A model generated the notes under the pieces. The model was given only the letters and a program-made list of their open reading frames with translations, did no database searches and was not told the origin of the DNA. Shown in pieces: positions 43,161 through 51,843 of a DNA stretch of 64,000 nucleotides (its first letter is position 1; each line of letters opens with the position of its first letter). A program made the translations under genes and the position numbers. This stretch comes from Anaerolineae bacterium. GTDB lineage: Bacteria; Chloroflexota; Anaerolineae; 4572-78; J111. The DNA is taken from assembly GCA_023382535.1 (NCBI GenBank), contig JAHDWA010000033.1, positions 44,811 through 108,810 on the forward strand, read 5' to 3'.

Positions 43161-45497
43161 ATGTCCCATACCGATGCGCCGGTTCTATCGCTCCCCCCTC
43201 TGCCCTTACCTGCGACACCTCTAATTGGACGAGCCGAGGAACTGGCGACAGCCCGGCAGCAGTTGCTCTCCGGTCAGGTCCGCCTGCTAACCCTCACCGG
43301 TCCCGGCGGGGTAGGCAAAACCCGGCTGGCTCTGGCCGTGGCTGCGGGACTGCGCCAAGCCTTTGCTCACGGGGTCTGGCTGGTTGACCTGGCTCCACTC
43401 AGCGACCCGGACCTGGTTCCCGCCGCAATCGCTCAGGCTCTTGGGGTGCATGAGACTGGCAGCAGGCCCTTTACCGAGACCCTCAAAAATTACCTGCGCG
43501 AGCGCCATCTGCTGCTCATCCTCGACAACTTTGAACAGATTCTTCCGGCCGCCTCGACCCTGGCCGACTTGCTGTCAACCAGTCCCGGTTTGACCCTCCT
43601 GGTGACGAGCCGTGAACGGCTGCGGCTGCGCTGGGAGTGGACTCTGATTGTCCCGCCCCTGGCTTTGCCCGATCTGGGTCGCCCGCTTGAGCCTGATGCC
43701 CTAGCTCAGATACCCGCTGTTGCCCTGTTTGTGCGGCAGGCCCAGGCCAGCCGGGCAGACTTTCGGTTGACGCCGGATAATGCCCCGGCAATAGCCGCCA
43801 TTTGTGCTCACCTTGACGGCTTGCCTTTGGCAATCGAACTGGCCGCTGCTCGCGCCAATGTCCTGGCCCCGGCTGACATCCTGGCCCGCATGGAACACCG
43901 CCTGGCTCTGCTGCGCCAGAAAGCCCCCGACTTACCTGCCCGGCACCAGACCTTGCAGGCAGCCATCGGCTGGAGTTGTGACCTGTTATCAGCCCAGGAA
44001 CAGAGTTTATTCCGGGAACTGAGTGTCTTTGTCGGGGGTTGGACTCTGCCCGCAGCCGAGGCCGTCATCCGGGGCTTTGAGGAAGATATCCTGGACGGCT
44101 TGAGTGCCCTGGCCGAGAAAAGCCTGATCCAGGTTGAACCGCATCAAGCTGAGCCGCCCCGGTTCAGGATGCTGGAAACTATCCGCGAGTACGCCCTGGT
44201 CGAGTTGGTTGCCAGGGGTGAATTCGAGGCTGTGCGGCAGCGACATGCCGTTTACTATTTGAAACTGGCCCAGCAGACCCCTGTCGAGGCGATGGGCGCG
44301 CGCCAGCAGGCTTGGTTTAATTATCTGGAGCGAGAGCACGATAATTTGCGGGCGGCGCTGCATTGGTCGAGCGAAGGTGAAGACTCGCGGCTGGGGCTGC
44401 GGATGGCCTCCTCGCTGTGGGGTTTCTGGTGGCTGCGGGGTCATGTGAACGAGGGCCGCCGCTGGTTGGAAATAACCCTGGCCCAGAATCAGGAGGCGCC
44501 GGATGAACTGCGACTGTTTGGCCTGGAAGGGTTAGGGACCTTGACCGGCTGGCAGGGTGAGTACGAGCAGGGCGTGGCGCTTCTGGACGAAGCTTTGCGC
44601 CTGGCTCAAATGCGGGGAGATCAGAACGGTGTCACCCGCGTCCTGGGCCGGCTCGGCTGGATTGCCTGGATGAATGGGCGGGCTGAGCAAGCGGCCGAAC
44701 TGGTGGCGGCGCTCCAGCCGTTCCGGGCAGCCGCCGATGGCTGGAGCCTGGCCTACGCCTATTTAAGTGTGGGCAGTTTGCTGTACGAAGTGGGCCAGGC
44801 CGAGGCGGCCCGGACAATATTGGAGGACGCCCTGGTCTTCTTCCAGGATGTGACCGAGCGGCACGGCATGGCCTTCGCCCTGACCAAGTTGGCCTTGTTG
44901 CGGAAAAATCGAGGTGAGGCAGAGTTGGCCAGAAAGCTGGCTCGCCAGGGCCTGGAGTTTGCCCTGTCTTTGCAGGATGGGCACATTATTGCCTACTGTG
45001 CCGACGATGTGGCTCAATTGCTTGCCGAGCAGGGACCGCCGGAACAATTAGCCTGTCTGTTAGGCGGCATAGACACTCTCCGTGAAATCCTGAGCCTGCT
45101 CCGCGCACCGCAAGAAAGAATCGCCTATCAAAAACTGGTCACAACATTGCAGAAGCAACTGGGCCAAACAAAGTTCACCGCTGCCTGGTCAGCCGGGCGT
45201 GCCTTTTCAGCCGACCAGGTGGCTGAGGCAGGACTGGACCTCCTGGCGCAGGCCGTCGCTCCCCAACCCGGAGTTGCCCGTTTCACCAGTATAACTGCAT
45301 CATCTAATCCCTTGAGCGAACGAGAGCGTGAGGTCCTGCAACTGGTCGCCGCAGGGCTGACCAACCAGCAGATTGCAGACCGGTTGTTCATCACCGAGCG
45401 GACCGCCCGTTTCCACGTTACCTCAATCTTCAACAAACTCGGCGCCGACAACCGCGTTCAGGCAGTCACTCTGGCCAGCCAGCGCGGACTCCTCTAA
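43161..45497 (+). CDS. NB-ARC ATPase regulator with LuxR HTH
   Basis: A 778-residue STAND-type regulator. Walker A GPGGVGKT (about residues 47-54), Walker [11 protein letters not shown], and the arginine-finger region TSRERLRL mark the nucleotide-binding part. A helical TPR-like region (about 380-670) and a C-terminal LuxR HTH (about 705-775, [27 protein letters not shown]) follow. Such proteins oligomerise on ligand and ATP binding. It lies upstream of the peroxiredoxin and CopB genes but is terminated before them. Confidence 0.9.
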   Translation: MSHTDAPVLSLPPLPLPATPLIGRAEELATARQQLLSGQVRLLTLTGPGGVGKTRLALAVAAGLRQAFAHGVWLVDLAPLSDPDLVPAAIAQALGVHETGSRPFTETLKNYLRERHLLLILDNFEQILPAASTLADLLSTSPGLTLLVTSRERLRLRWEWTLIVPPLALPDLGRPLEPDALAQIPAVALFVRQAQASRADFRLTPDNAPAIAAICAHLDGLPLAIELAAARANVLAPADILARMEHRLALLRQKAPDLPARHQTLQAAIGWSCDLLSAQEQSLFRELSVFVGGWTLPAAEAVIRGFEEDILDGLSALAEKSLIQVEPHQAEPPRFRMLETIREYALVELVARGEFEAVRQRHAVYYLKLAQQTPVEAMGARQQAWFNYLEREHDNLRAALHWSSEGEDSRLGLRMASSLWGFWWLRGHVNEGRRWLEITLAQNQEAPDELRLFGLEGLGTLTGWQGEYEQGVALLDEALRLAQMRGDQNGVTRVLGRLGWIAWMNGRAEQAAELVAALQPFRAAADGWSLAYAYLSVGSLLYEVGQAEAARTILEDALVFFQDVTERHGMAFALTKLALLRKNRGEAELARKLARQGLEFALSLQDGHIIAYCADDVAQLLAEQGPPEQLACLLGGIDTLREILSLLRAPQERIAYQKLVTTLQKQLGQTKFTAAWSAGRAFSADQVAEAGLDLLAQAVAPQPGVARFTSITASSNPLSEREREVLQLVAAGLTNQQIADRLFITERTARFHVTSIFNKLGADNRVQAVTLASQRGLL

Positions 45498-45536
45498 TCA
45501 ATTCCGAAATCTCTCCTTTTTACTCCGAATAAATGT

Positions 45537-45568
45537 GACCTGTCGAAAAAGACAGGTCGTTTTCTTTT
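45537..45568 (+). terminator. Intrinsic terminator
   Basis: Perfect 8-bp stem (GACCTGTC with GACAGGTC), loop GAAAAA, then GTTTTCTTTTT. Lies 40 bp after the AfsR-like stop. Confidence 0.85.
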
Positions 45569-45663
45569 TGGCTGAAAAAGCAAGACTGTCGTTTTAGCCG
45601 GGGGCGGACGCAGAAAAATGGGATATATTGATCGCAGAATACGAATTCTTGAAACGAGGTCAT

Positions 45664-46170
45664 ATGAACTGTAGTCTACCTGCATCACCCCTGGCGCTGC
45701 CTGCCGGCATGATTGCTCCAGACTTTCGCCTTCAGCGCACGCCCCATCAAACAGTCGCCCTGAGCAGCTTCCGCGGCCAGCCGGTTATCCTGGCATTTTA
45801 CGTGGCCGACTGGCACCCGGTTTGTACCGACCAACTGGCGCTCTACCAGGAGTTTCTGCCCGAATTTCAGCCGTTCAACGCCATATTGTTAGGCATTTCA
45901 GGAGACAGTCCCTGGAGCCACCTGGCCTTTGCCCGCGATTACCGGCTGACTTTTCCTCTTCTGTCAGACTCCCAGCCAAAAGGGGCAGTCGCCCAGGCTT
46001 ACGGGGTGTACCGGCCCCAGGAAGGGCTGAGTGAACGGGCACTCTTTGTGATAGACGCCGTTGGCATCATCCGCTGGAGCTACCTGGCGCCGGTGTGCGT
46101 TAACCCCGGCGTTGACGGTATCTTAACCGCGCTTGAAAAGCTGACAACAAAGCAGGCAGATCCGGGTTGA
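45664..46170 (+). CDS. AhpC/TSA-type peroxiredoxin
   Basis: A 168-residue peroxiredoxin. The peroxidatic Cys is in WHPVCTDQ, where the usual PVCT motif is kept; the later FPLLSDSQPKG and the second Cys in APVCVNPG are present. The ATG at 45664 has GAGG upstream. Its 3-prime end abuts the remains of a heavy-metal-associated domain gene. It probably reduces peroxides with a thioredoxin partner. Confidence 0.88.
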   Translation: MNCSLPASPLALPAGMIAPDFRLQRTPHQTVALSSFRGQPVILAFYVADWHPVCTDQLALYQEFLPEFQPFNAILLGISGDSPWSHLAFARDYRLTFPLLSDSQPKGAVAQAYGVYRPQEGLSERALFVIDAVGIIRWSYLAPVCVNPGVDGILTALEKLTTKQADPG

Positions 46171-46354
46171 CCTCCCGGCCAAACAAGTCCACGGTGAGTA
46201 TGATGAAACCCAAACCGGGATCGAGCAACTTAAGGCAACCCTTCAAGCCGCCGGTTATCCGGTTGTCTCGGTTGAGTCGGGTCAAGCAGTTGATCTTGCT
46301 CAGGTCTCAGCGCCGAGCCACCGCTCCACTGGTTGTGCCTGTTGCCGCCAATAA
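46157..46354 (+). pseudogene. Truncated heavy-metal-associated (HMA) domain gene
   Basis: The frame reads VDLPAKQVHGEYDETQTGIE and then LKATLQAAGYPVVSV, the second half of an HMA copper-chaperone domain, then a tail with STGCACC. There is no start codon: an in-frame TGA lies at 46142, and the metal-binding GMTCXXC half is missing. The peroxiredoxin reading ALEKL ends where the HMA domain would have its own ALXXL, so a deletion joining the two genes is likely. Confidence 0.6.
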
Positions 46355-46485
46355 TTGTAAAAGCGATCTGGCTGAGATGAAGGAGGAATTAGGTCATGTG
46401 CAACTAACCGCAGGATACCTGACCGTAAAGCCGTTTTCCTGGATATTATCCACGTTTGGTTATTGTTCAGGCAGTAAAAACATCT

Positions 46486-46503
46486 CCTGTCGTTTCCGAC
46501 AGG
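46486..46503 (+). promoter_or_regulatory. Palindrome before the CopB gene
   Basis: CCTGTCG-N4-CGACAGG is a perfect 7-bp inverted repeat 110 bp upstream of the CopB start, followed by a further half site CTGTCGG at 46524. It could be a metal-responsive operator; no matching regulator is in the window. Confidence 0.35.
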
Positions 46504-46612
46504 TTCCAGGCAGTCCTGATAACACTGTCGGATCAGATGGGGGCAAAGTCAAGCTGATTTGATATATTGGAATCAGGCTATAGAATCTCATATTATTGTT
46601 AAGGGGGACAGC

Positions 46613-48739
46613 ATGACAACACATCAAAAACATTTGCACCATCACGGGGAGCAGGGGGGACATCACGGCGATGATACTCCGGCTCAAGCCCATACCGGCC
46701 ACGAGGGGCATCACCAACCCCCGGCCTCAGTTCACGCCGGCCACGACGGGCACGAAGGCCACGACAAACACGCCGGCCACAGCGAGGGGATGTTTCGGGA
46801 CCGCTTCTGGCTTACCCTCCTGTTGACCCTTCCCGTTCTGATTTATAGTGAAATGATCCAGCATTTGCTGGGTTTTCAGCCACCGGTTTTTCCCGGCTCC
46901 GCCTGGATCGCCCCGCTCCTGTCGAGTGTGATTTTCTGGTGGGGCGGCTGGCCCTTTTTGAAAGGGGCGGTGGATGAATTGGCGAGCCGCCGGCCGGGGA
47001 TGATGACCCTGGTGGCGATGGCCATCAGCACGGCCTATGGTTACAGCCTTGCTATTGATTTGGGGCTGGTCGAAGGGATGTCTTTTTACTGGGAGATGGC
47101 GACCCTGGTCGTCATTATGCTTCTGGGTCACTGGATGGAGATGCGAGCCATTGGCAGCGCCCAGAGTGCCCTGAACGAACTGGCCAAACTCTTACCCGAC
47201 ACGGCGGAACGGATCGTCGAAGGCCGGACCGAACAAGTGCCGGTCAGCGAATTACGGTTGAATGACCTGGTGCTGGTTCGACCCGGAACGCAGGTCCCGG
47301 CGGATGGGCAGGTCGAGGAAGGCGAAAGCCAGGTTAACGAGAGTATGATCACCGGCGAGTCGCGCCCGGTCCACAAGCATCCTGGGGTTGAGGTCATCGC
47401 CGGGACAGTCAACGGCAGCGGCTCGCTGCGGGTGCGGATCACGCGCACCGGCGAGCAGACGATGCTGGCCGGGATCATGCGCCTGGTGGCTGAAGCCCAG
47501 AGCAGCCGCAGCCGGGCGCAGGATCTGGCCGACCGGGCGGCCTACTGGCTGACCTTTGTGGCCCTCGGTGTGGCGGTTATCACCCTGATTGGCTGGGTAC
47601 TGGGGCGCGGGTTTGACAACTACACCCTGGAACGGGTGGTGACAGTGCTGGTTGTTGCTTGTCCGCACGCCCTGGGACTGGCTATCCCGCTGGTCATCGC
47701 CATCTCGACCACCCTTTCCGCTCGCAACGGCATCCTGGTCCGCGACCGGCTGGCCCTGGAGCAGGCCCGCAATCTGAAGATGATTGTTTTTGACAAGACC
47801 GGCACGCTGACCAAAGGCGAGCAGGGGCTGGTAGCGGTCGCCACGGCTGAGGGGATTGACGAAGCCGAAGCCCTGGGCCTGGTCGCGGCGGTGGAAGGCG
47901 ACAGCGAGCACATTATCGCCCGTGCCCTGGTGGAAGCGGCTGAGGAACGAGGGATTCAGGTTCCGACGGTCAGCGGGTTCCAGGCTTTGCCGGGGCGGGG
48001 CGTCCAGGCTAACGTGAACGGGCGCACCTTGCAGGTCGGCGGGCCGCGATTGCTGGAACAGGAAAAAGTGAGCGTGACCGAGAACCTGGCGCATCAGGCT
48101 CATCTGTGGGGTGAACGGGGCCAGACGGCGGTCTATCTAGTAGAGCAGGGCCGGGCCTTGGCCGCCTTCGCCCTGGCCGATGTCATCCGGCCTGAAAGCC
48201 GCGAGGCGATTGCCGCCCTTAAGCAGCAAGACATCGAAGTGGCGATGCTTACCGGCGACTCCGAAGCGGTGGCTCGCTGGGTGGCCGGCGAGTTGGGCAT
48301 CGAGACTTATTTTGCCCAGGTGCTGCCCGAACACAAAGCCGAAAAGGTCAAAAGCCTGCAGCAGCACGGCCAGAAGGTGGCGATGGTCGGCGATGGAGTC
48401 AACGACGCCCCGGCCCTGGCTCAGGCCGATGTGGGTATCGCCATCGGCGCGGGTACGGACGTGGCGCGGGCGTCGGCGGGAATTGTGCTGGTCCGCAACG
48501 ACCCGCGTGACATCGCCCGGATCATCGGGTTGAGCCGGGCCAGCTATCGCAAGATGGTCGAGAACCTGAGTTGGGCGGTGGGCTACAATGCCATCGCCCT
48601 GCCGCTGGCGGCGGGGGTACTGGCCGGGTTGGGCTTTGTCCTGCCGGCCTGGGTCGGGGCAGTGCTGATGTCGCTGAGCACCATTGTCGTGGCGGTCAAT
48701 GCCCAATTATTACGACGGCTCGATCTGAAATTACCGTAA
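46613..48739 (+). CDS. CopB-type heavy-metal P-type ATPase
   Basis: A 708-residue P1B ATPase. The N-terminal 55 residues are His rich with no CXXC domain. The transmembrane metal site is CPH ([10 protein letters not shown]), the mark of the CopB group for Cu(II), Cu(I) or Ag. The phosphorylation motif DKTGTLT, TGES and [10 protein letters not shown] are intact. The ATG at 46613 has AAGGGGG. It exports copper-like ions. The broken HMA gene just before it fits a copper operon that has decayed. Confidence 0.92.
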   Translation: MTTHQKHLHHHGEQGGHHGDDTPAQAHTGHEGHHQPPASVHAGHDGHEGHDKHAGHSEGMFRDRFWLTLLLTLPVLIYSEMIQHLLGFQPPVFPGSAWIAPLLSSVIFWWGGWPFLKGAVDELASRRPGMMTLVAMAISTAYGYSLAIDLGLVEGMSFYWEMATLVVIMLLGHWMEMRAIGSAQSALNELAKLLPDTAERIVEGRTEQVPVSELRLNDLVLVRPGTQVPADGQVEEGESQVNESMITGESRPVHKHPGVEVIAGTVNGSGSLRVRITRTGEQTMLAGIMRLVAEAQSSRSRAQDLADRAAYWLTFVALGVAVITLIGWVLGRGFDNYTLERVVTVLVVACPHALGLAIPLVIAISTTLSARNGILVRDRLALEQARNLKMIVFDKTGTLTKGEQGLVAVATAEGIDEAEALGLVAAVEGDSEHIIARALVEAAEERGIQVPTVSGFQALPGRGVQANVNGRTLQVGGPRLLEQEKVSVTENLAHQAHLWGERGQTAVYLVEQGRALAAFALADVIRPESREAIAALKQQDIEVAMLTGDSEAVARWVAGELGIETYFAQVLPEHKAEKVKSLQQHGQKVAMVGDGVNDAPALAQADVGIAIGAGTDVARASAGIVLVRNDPRDIARIIGLSRASYRKMVENLSWAVGYNAIALPLAAGVLAGLGFVLPAWVGAVLMSLSTIVVAVNAQLLRRLDLKLP

Positions 48740-48785
48740 GCCGGCTATGAAGCGATCTGCTGCTTAGGTTGACACTGATAACCAT

Positions 48786-48819
48786 TGGGGCGTAGAGATA
48801 AACCTCTACGCCCCATTTT
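48786..48819. terminator. Terminator between convergent genes
   Basis: Perfect 12-bp stem (TGGGGCGTAGAG with CTCTACGCCCCA), 6-nt loop, TTTT after it on the plus strand. Serves CopB and possibly the peroxidase gene opposite. Confidence 0.8.
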
Positions 48820-48847
48820 GCGTCCACCGTCAGCAGGGCAGCTTGTC

Positions 48848-50134
48848 TCAACGAGCAGTGACGGCTTCCGGTGATTGCAGCCAGTGCGGCTCCGCGTTGA
48901 CCGGACCTTCCAGTGTTTTGAGAAAAGCGATCAGTTGAGCTACCTCGGCGTCGCTTAAGCCCAGCGGCTTAAGCTCGCTGTGGCCTGCCGGCGCTTTCGG
49001 CGCCTGATTGTAGTGTTGTACCACTTCCTCGAGGGTGGCGAACTGCCCGGCGTGCATATAAGGGGGGCGCTCACTCACGTTGCGCAGGGAAGGCGGTCTG
49101 AATTGGCGGATGAGGTCCTCGCCCTCGGTAATCATATACCGCAGTTCGGCGCATTGCGCCGGCTCGGCGTCACTGTACTGGCTCAGGCAGTTGAACTCAT
49201 CGGCCACCACTTGCGGCGCGCCCAACGCTCGACCCGTATCCTCCGGCAGTCCGGGCGCTGCCGGGATACCCGTGTTGTGGAAGTGGTTGTCGGTCAAGAG
49301 CGGTCCATTATGGCACTGGGTACAATTAGCCTGGCCGATAAAGAGCCGCAGACCGGCCACTTCATCTGCCGTGAACAGGGAGTTCATTGCTTCGGCGTCA
49401 CCCTTTAGCACCGCTTCTACGTAGCGATCAAAGCGAGTTGGGCCGGGCGTCAGACGGCGCTCATAAGCAGCAATGGCCTTGCCCATATTGGCAAAAACGC
49501 GCGTTACCGCTGCCCGATCTTCCGAAGACATCGCTTCCCAGGCTGCCCCGGCTTGAGGATCGGCCACCGGGCCGGCTTGAGCGGGCAAACCAGACAGGTC
49601 GGGCAGCGGGCCAAAGATGGCTTCATACTCATCGCGGTAATACTGGGCGATGAGTTGGACGTATTGGGTGCGGCTGCCGCCGTGCTCGACCGAACTTTCC
49701 AGCGGTCCCAGTGCCTGGGCCCACAAACTATCCTTGCGCCCATCCCAGAAGAGCCAGGGGCTGTAGGCCGCACCGGCGAGGGGCATCGTCCGCCGGTTGG
49801 TTACGCCGACGCCGTGGGCCAGAGGCGTGCCATCCTGAAACCCCAAATCCGGTTTATGGCAGGTAGCACAGGCAACCTGGCCGTCTGAACTGAAACGGGT
49901 ATCAAAAAACAGCTTTTGGCCGAAGGCTGCCGCCGCCGGGTCATCGCTGTAGCGGTTGGATGGGTCCGCCGGCAGCGCCGGCAGACTGCCCAGCCACAAA
50001 GAACGTAACTGGGCTACTTCTTCCTCATTCCATGTGGGCCGGGGCCAGAACAGATACCCCAGGCCCACTCCAATGGCTAAAATAGCAATGATAATGACCG
50101 GGAAAAGTTTAGGCTGAAAGTTTCCAGTGCTCAT
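48848..50134 (-). CDS. MauG/CcpA-type diheme cytochrome c peroxidase
   Basis: A 428-residue protein with a signal anchor (about 11-29) and two haem sites, CATCH (89-93) and CTQCH (271-275), in the DiHaem cytochrome peroxidase layout (FFDTRFSSDGQVACATCH, LFIGQANCTQCHNGPLLTDNHFHNTG, then PSLRNVSERPPYMHAG). Members either reduce H2O2 or oxidise protein side chains (MauG type). It follows the FixH-like gene in one operon. Confidence 0.9.
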   Translation of the reverse strand: MSTGNFQPKLFPVIIIAILAIGVGLGYLFWPRPTWNEEEVAQLRSLWLGSLPALPADPSNRYSDDPAAAAFGQKLFFDTRFSSDGQVACATCHKPDLGFQDGTPLAHGVGVTNRRTMPLAGAAYSPWLFWDGRKDSLWAQALGPLESSVEHGGSRTQYVQLIAQYYRDEYEAIFGPLPDLSGLPAQAGPVADPQAGAAWEAMSSEDRAAVTRVFANMGKAIAAYERRLTPGPTRFDRYVEAVLKGDAEAMNSLFTADEVAGLRLFIGQANCTQCHNGPLLTDNHFHNTGIPAAPGLPEDTGRALGAPQVVADEFNCLSQYSDAEPAQCAELRYMITEGEDLIRQFRPPSLRNVSERPPYMHAGQFATLEEVVQHYNQAPKAPAGHSELKPLGLSDAEVAQLIAFLKTLEGPVNAEPHWLQSPEAVTAR

Positions 50135-50204
50135 TGTGGTTCCCCCTGAAGAATTTAGTGGAGGGATGGACGAAGTGTTTATCGCCCATCCCCGCTTTGA
50201 TCGC

Positions 50205-50705
50205 TTATAACGTTAAGTTGAAAGTGACGTGGTCGGTCTGCCCCTCGGCGGTGATGTCGAACTCGACAATCCACCAGCCGGGCATGTGGAACTTGAGGCC
50301 CTCGACCCGGTAATCGCCGTTGCCCAGGTACTCTGTCACCTGGGGCCGGGTGGGCAGGCCGTGACCGTGCTGCGGCATATCGCCATCTACCCTGATCTCG
50401 GCCTTTTCAACCGGGCGGCCGTCCGCTGTTTCAAGATGGAGGGTCCAGCTTTGGATCTGGTTGATCGGCACCGGCTCAAACTGGGGGATGTAACTCACCC
50501 GGTACAGTCCCTTATCGCTCACCAAACTGGTCGAGGTGTTCAGATCGGCGGGGACATAATTCATCCGGGCCAGCATCAGTCCAAAGGCGATGGCTGCCAG
50601 CAAGACCAGTGCGCCCAGCCCTAGCCCCAGCCAGCGGAAGAGTCGCCCCAAGCGGCGGGGTTGGGCTGCTTCGGCAAAAGTTGTTGATTGATTGATCGTA
50701 CTCAT
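50205..50705 (-). CDS. FixH/YtkA-like membrane-anchored protein
   Basis: A 166-residue protein with one helix (about 28-48) and a beta-sandwich domain (about 62-166) with WTLHLETADGRPVEKAEIRVDG, MPQHGHGLPTRPQVTEYLGNGDYRVEG and FHMPGWWIVEFDI. The HGHG and Met positions resemble YtkA/FixH domains linked to copper handling and haem-copper oxidases. Operon with the diheme peroxidase. A 39-bp element lies 70 bp upstream. Confidence 0.75.
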   Translation of the reverse strand: MSTINQSTTFAEAAQPRRLGRLFRWLGLGLGALVLLAAIAFGLMLARMNYVPADLNTSTSLVSDKGLYRVSYIPQFEPVPINQIQSWTLHLETADGRPVEKAEIRVDGDMPQHGHGLPTRPQVTEYLGNGDYRVEGLKFHMPGWWIVEFDITAEGQTDHVTFNLTL

Positions 50706-50775
50706 TGTTTTCTCCTTATTTTTCAGCTACGTTGTTTGATTGATGATATTGACCCCATCATAGCGGCGAACCGGG

Positions 50776-50814
50776 CGAACTGTCATTCGTCCAAAGGCGA
50801 ACCGGAGGGCGAAT
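50776..50814 (-). promoter_or_regulatory. 39-bp upstream element, copy 1
   Basis: On the plus strand CGAACTGTCATTCGTCCAAA, then GGCGAA, six bases and GGCGAAT. It recurs at 51778-51816 with one mismatch in the first 26 bp and the same spacing. It lies upstream of the FixH-like gene and overlaps the end of the preceding small gene. Holds four CGAA half sites. Confidence 0.55.
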
Positions 50815-51013
50815 TCGACGGTCGGCTGCTAAGCGAAAGCAAAGGCAGGTTGAGCGATTGGAGCCGGTTCAGGATGCCATACAGAGCGGCCTGATCGGGC
50901 AGTTGACCGGTTAGTAAAGCTTCGCCGTTAGGGTTGTTGGTGATAATTAAGCCGTCAAACCAGGCCGACCACTCGGCTGAGAGATGTCCCTGGATGCGAA
51001 TTTGGTAAATCAT
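50783..51013 (-). CDS. Conserved small protein (76 aa)
   Basis: A 76-residue cytoplasmic protein: YQIRIQGHLSAEWSAWFDGL, then a beta strand pair and LTGQLPDQAALYGILNRLQSLNLPLLSLS. I recall this pattern as a frequent small protein in Chloroflexota and some other phyla, found next to regulators and acetyltransferases, with no known function. It starts 13 bp after the GNAT gene stop. Confidence 0.65.
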   Translation of the reverse strand: MIYQIRIQGHLSAEWSAWFDGLIITNNPNGEALLTGQLPDQAALYGILNRLQSLNLPLLSLSSRPSNSPSGSPLDE

Positions 51014-51025
51014 TGACGGCTCCGT

Positions 51026-51694
51026 TTAATTGACCAGGCAGCAACAATCTGGTTCACGCCGTTCATCGGCTTGTTCCAGGCCCGCCCGACAGGCGCAGTT
51101 GGATGTAGAAGGCAGGCGACCGCATCGCCAGCAGGGAGTTAACCCTCGCTCTAACAGGGGCACACCCAACAAACGTGCCCCGGTACTGGCCCGGTCAATC
51201 CGGCCGAGCGGAACCAGACCGGCCTGGCCGTTTCCCTGAAATGACAGTTTGCCAATCGAGGTGAGGCCAGCCTTGTGGATACCGGTCCCGGAGGGATGGT
51301 TTTCCGGCGCGTAGATAATCCAGAAATGGTTAGCCTGATTACTTTCAGCCAAGAGGATCGCCTGCAGAAGGTGAGGATAGATGCCCTGACCGCGCCAGGC
51401 AGGTAGAGTGGCAAAATCCCATAGGTAGCGGTGGGTTCCAGGGAGAGTAAAGGCAAGATCGAGTTCGCCGATTTGGGCCTGGTGGGTCGCTACCCAGCCA
51501 TAAGCCACAGGTGTTCCGCCCAAATAGGCCAGGTAGGGCTGGTGGCCCGCCCGCAATCGTCGGCGGATTTCAGAGAGCGACAGGCCGTTTAAGCGGGCCA
51601 GGATTGGCTCGTCAGTAGTAGGACCGGCGGAAAAACCGGCCAGGGGTGAAAGCGGGGGCAGGGGGTCGCTGCTCCACCAGGTAGCTAAAGCCAT
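51026..51694 (-). CDS. GNAT-like acetyltransferase with Cys-rich tail
   Basis: A 222-residue protein. Residues ~40-170 have GNAT features (AYGWVATHQAQIGELDL, LPAWRGQGIYPHLLQAIL as the acetyl-CoA loop, HFWIIYAPENHPS). The last 37 residues carry seven Cys (TPCWRCGR, NCACR, DCCC) and end LVN, which is not part of the GNAT fold. The ATG at 51694 has GAGGAGG; the open frame upstream is not used. Substrate unknown. Confidence 0.75.
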   Translation of the reverse strand: MALATWWSSDPLPPLSPLAGFSAGPTTDEPILARLNGLSLSEIRRRLRAGHQPYLAYLGGTPVAYGWVATHQAQIGELDLAFTLPGTHRYLWDFATLPAWRGQGIYPHLLQAILLAESNQANHFWIIYAPENHPSGTGIHKAGLTSIGKLSFQGNGQAGLVPLGRIDRASTGARLLGVPLLERGLTPCWRCGRLPSTSNCACRAGLEQADERREPDCCCLVN

Positions 51695-51777
51695 ATTGTC
51701 CTCCTCGTTGCTGCACCGGTCACTGACCTGACCGGCGGATTCCAGTTTTAATAATTTGAGAATACCCACGAAGAGGA

Positions 51778-51816
51778 CGAACTGTCATTCGTCCAAAGAC
51801 GAATAGAGGGGCGAAT
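51778..51816 (-). promoter_or_regulatory. 39-bp upstream element, copy 2
   Basis: Second copy of the element at 50776-50814, 84 bp upstream of the GNAT-like gene and 28 bp after the MalT-like gene. Includes GACGAA-N6-TTCGTC symmetry. A likely shared operator for the GNAT/small-protein and FixH/peroxidase units. Confidence 0.55.
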
Positions 51817-51843
51817 AGAGAGGAATAACTTCGGAGAGGGGGA

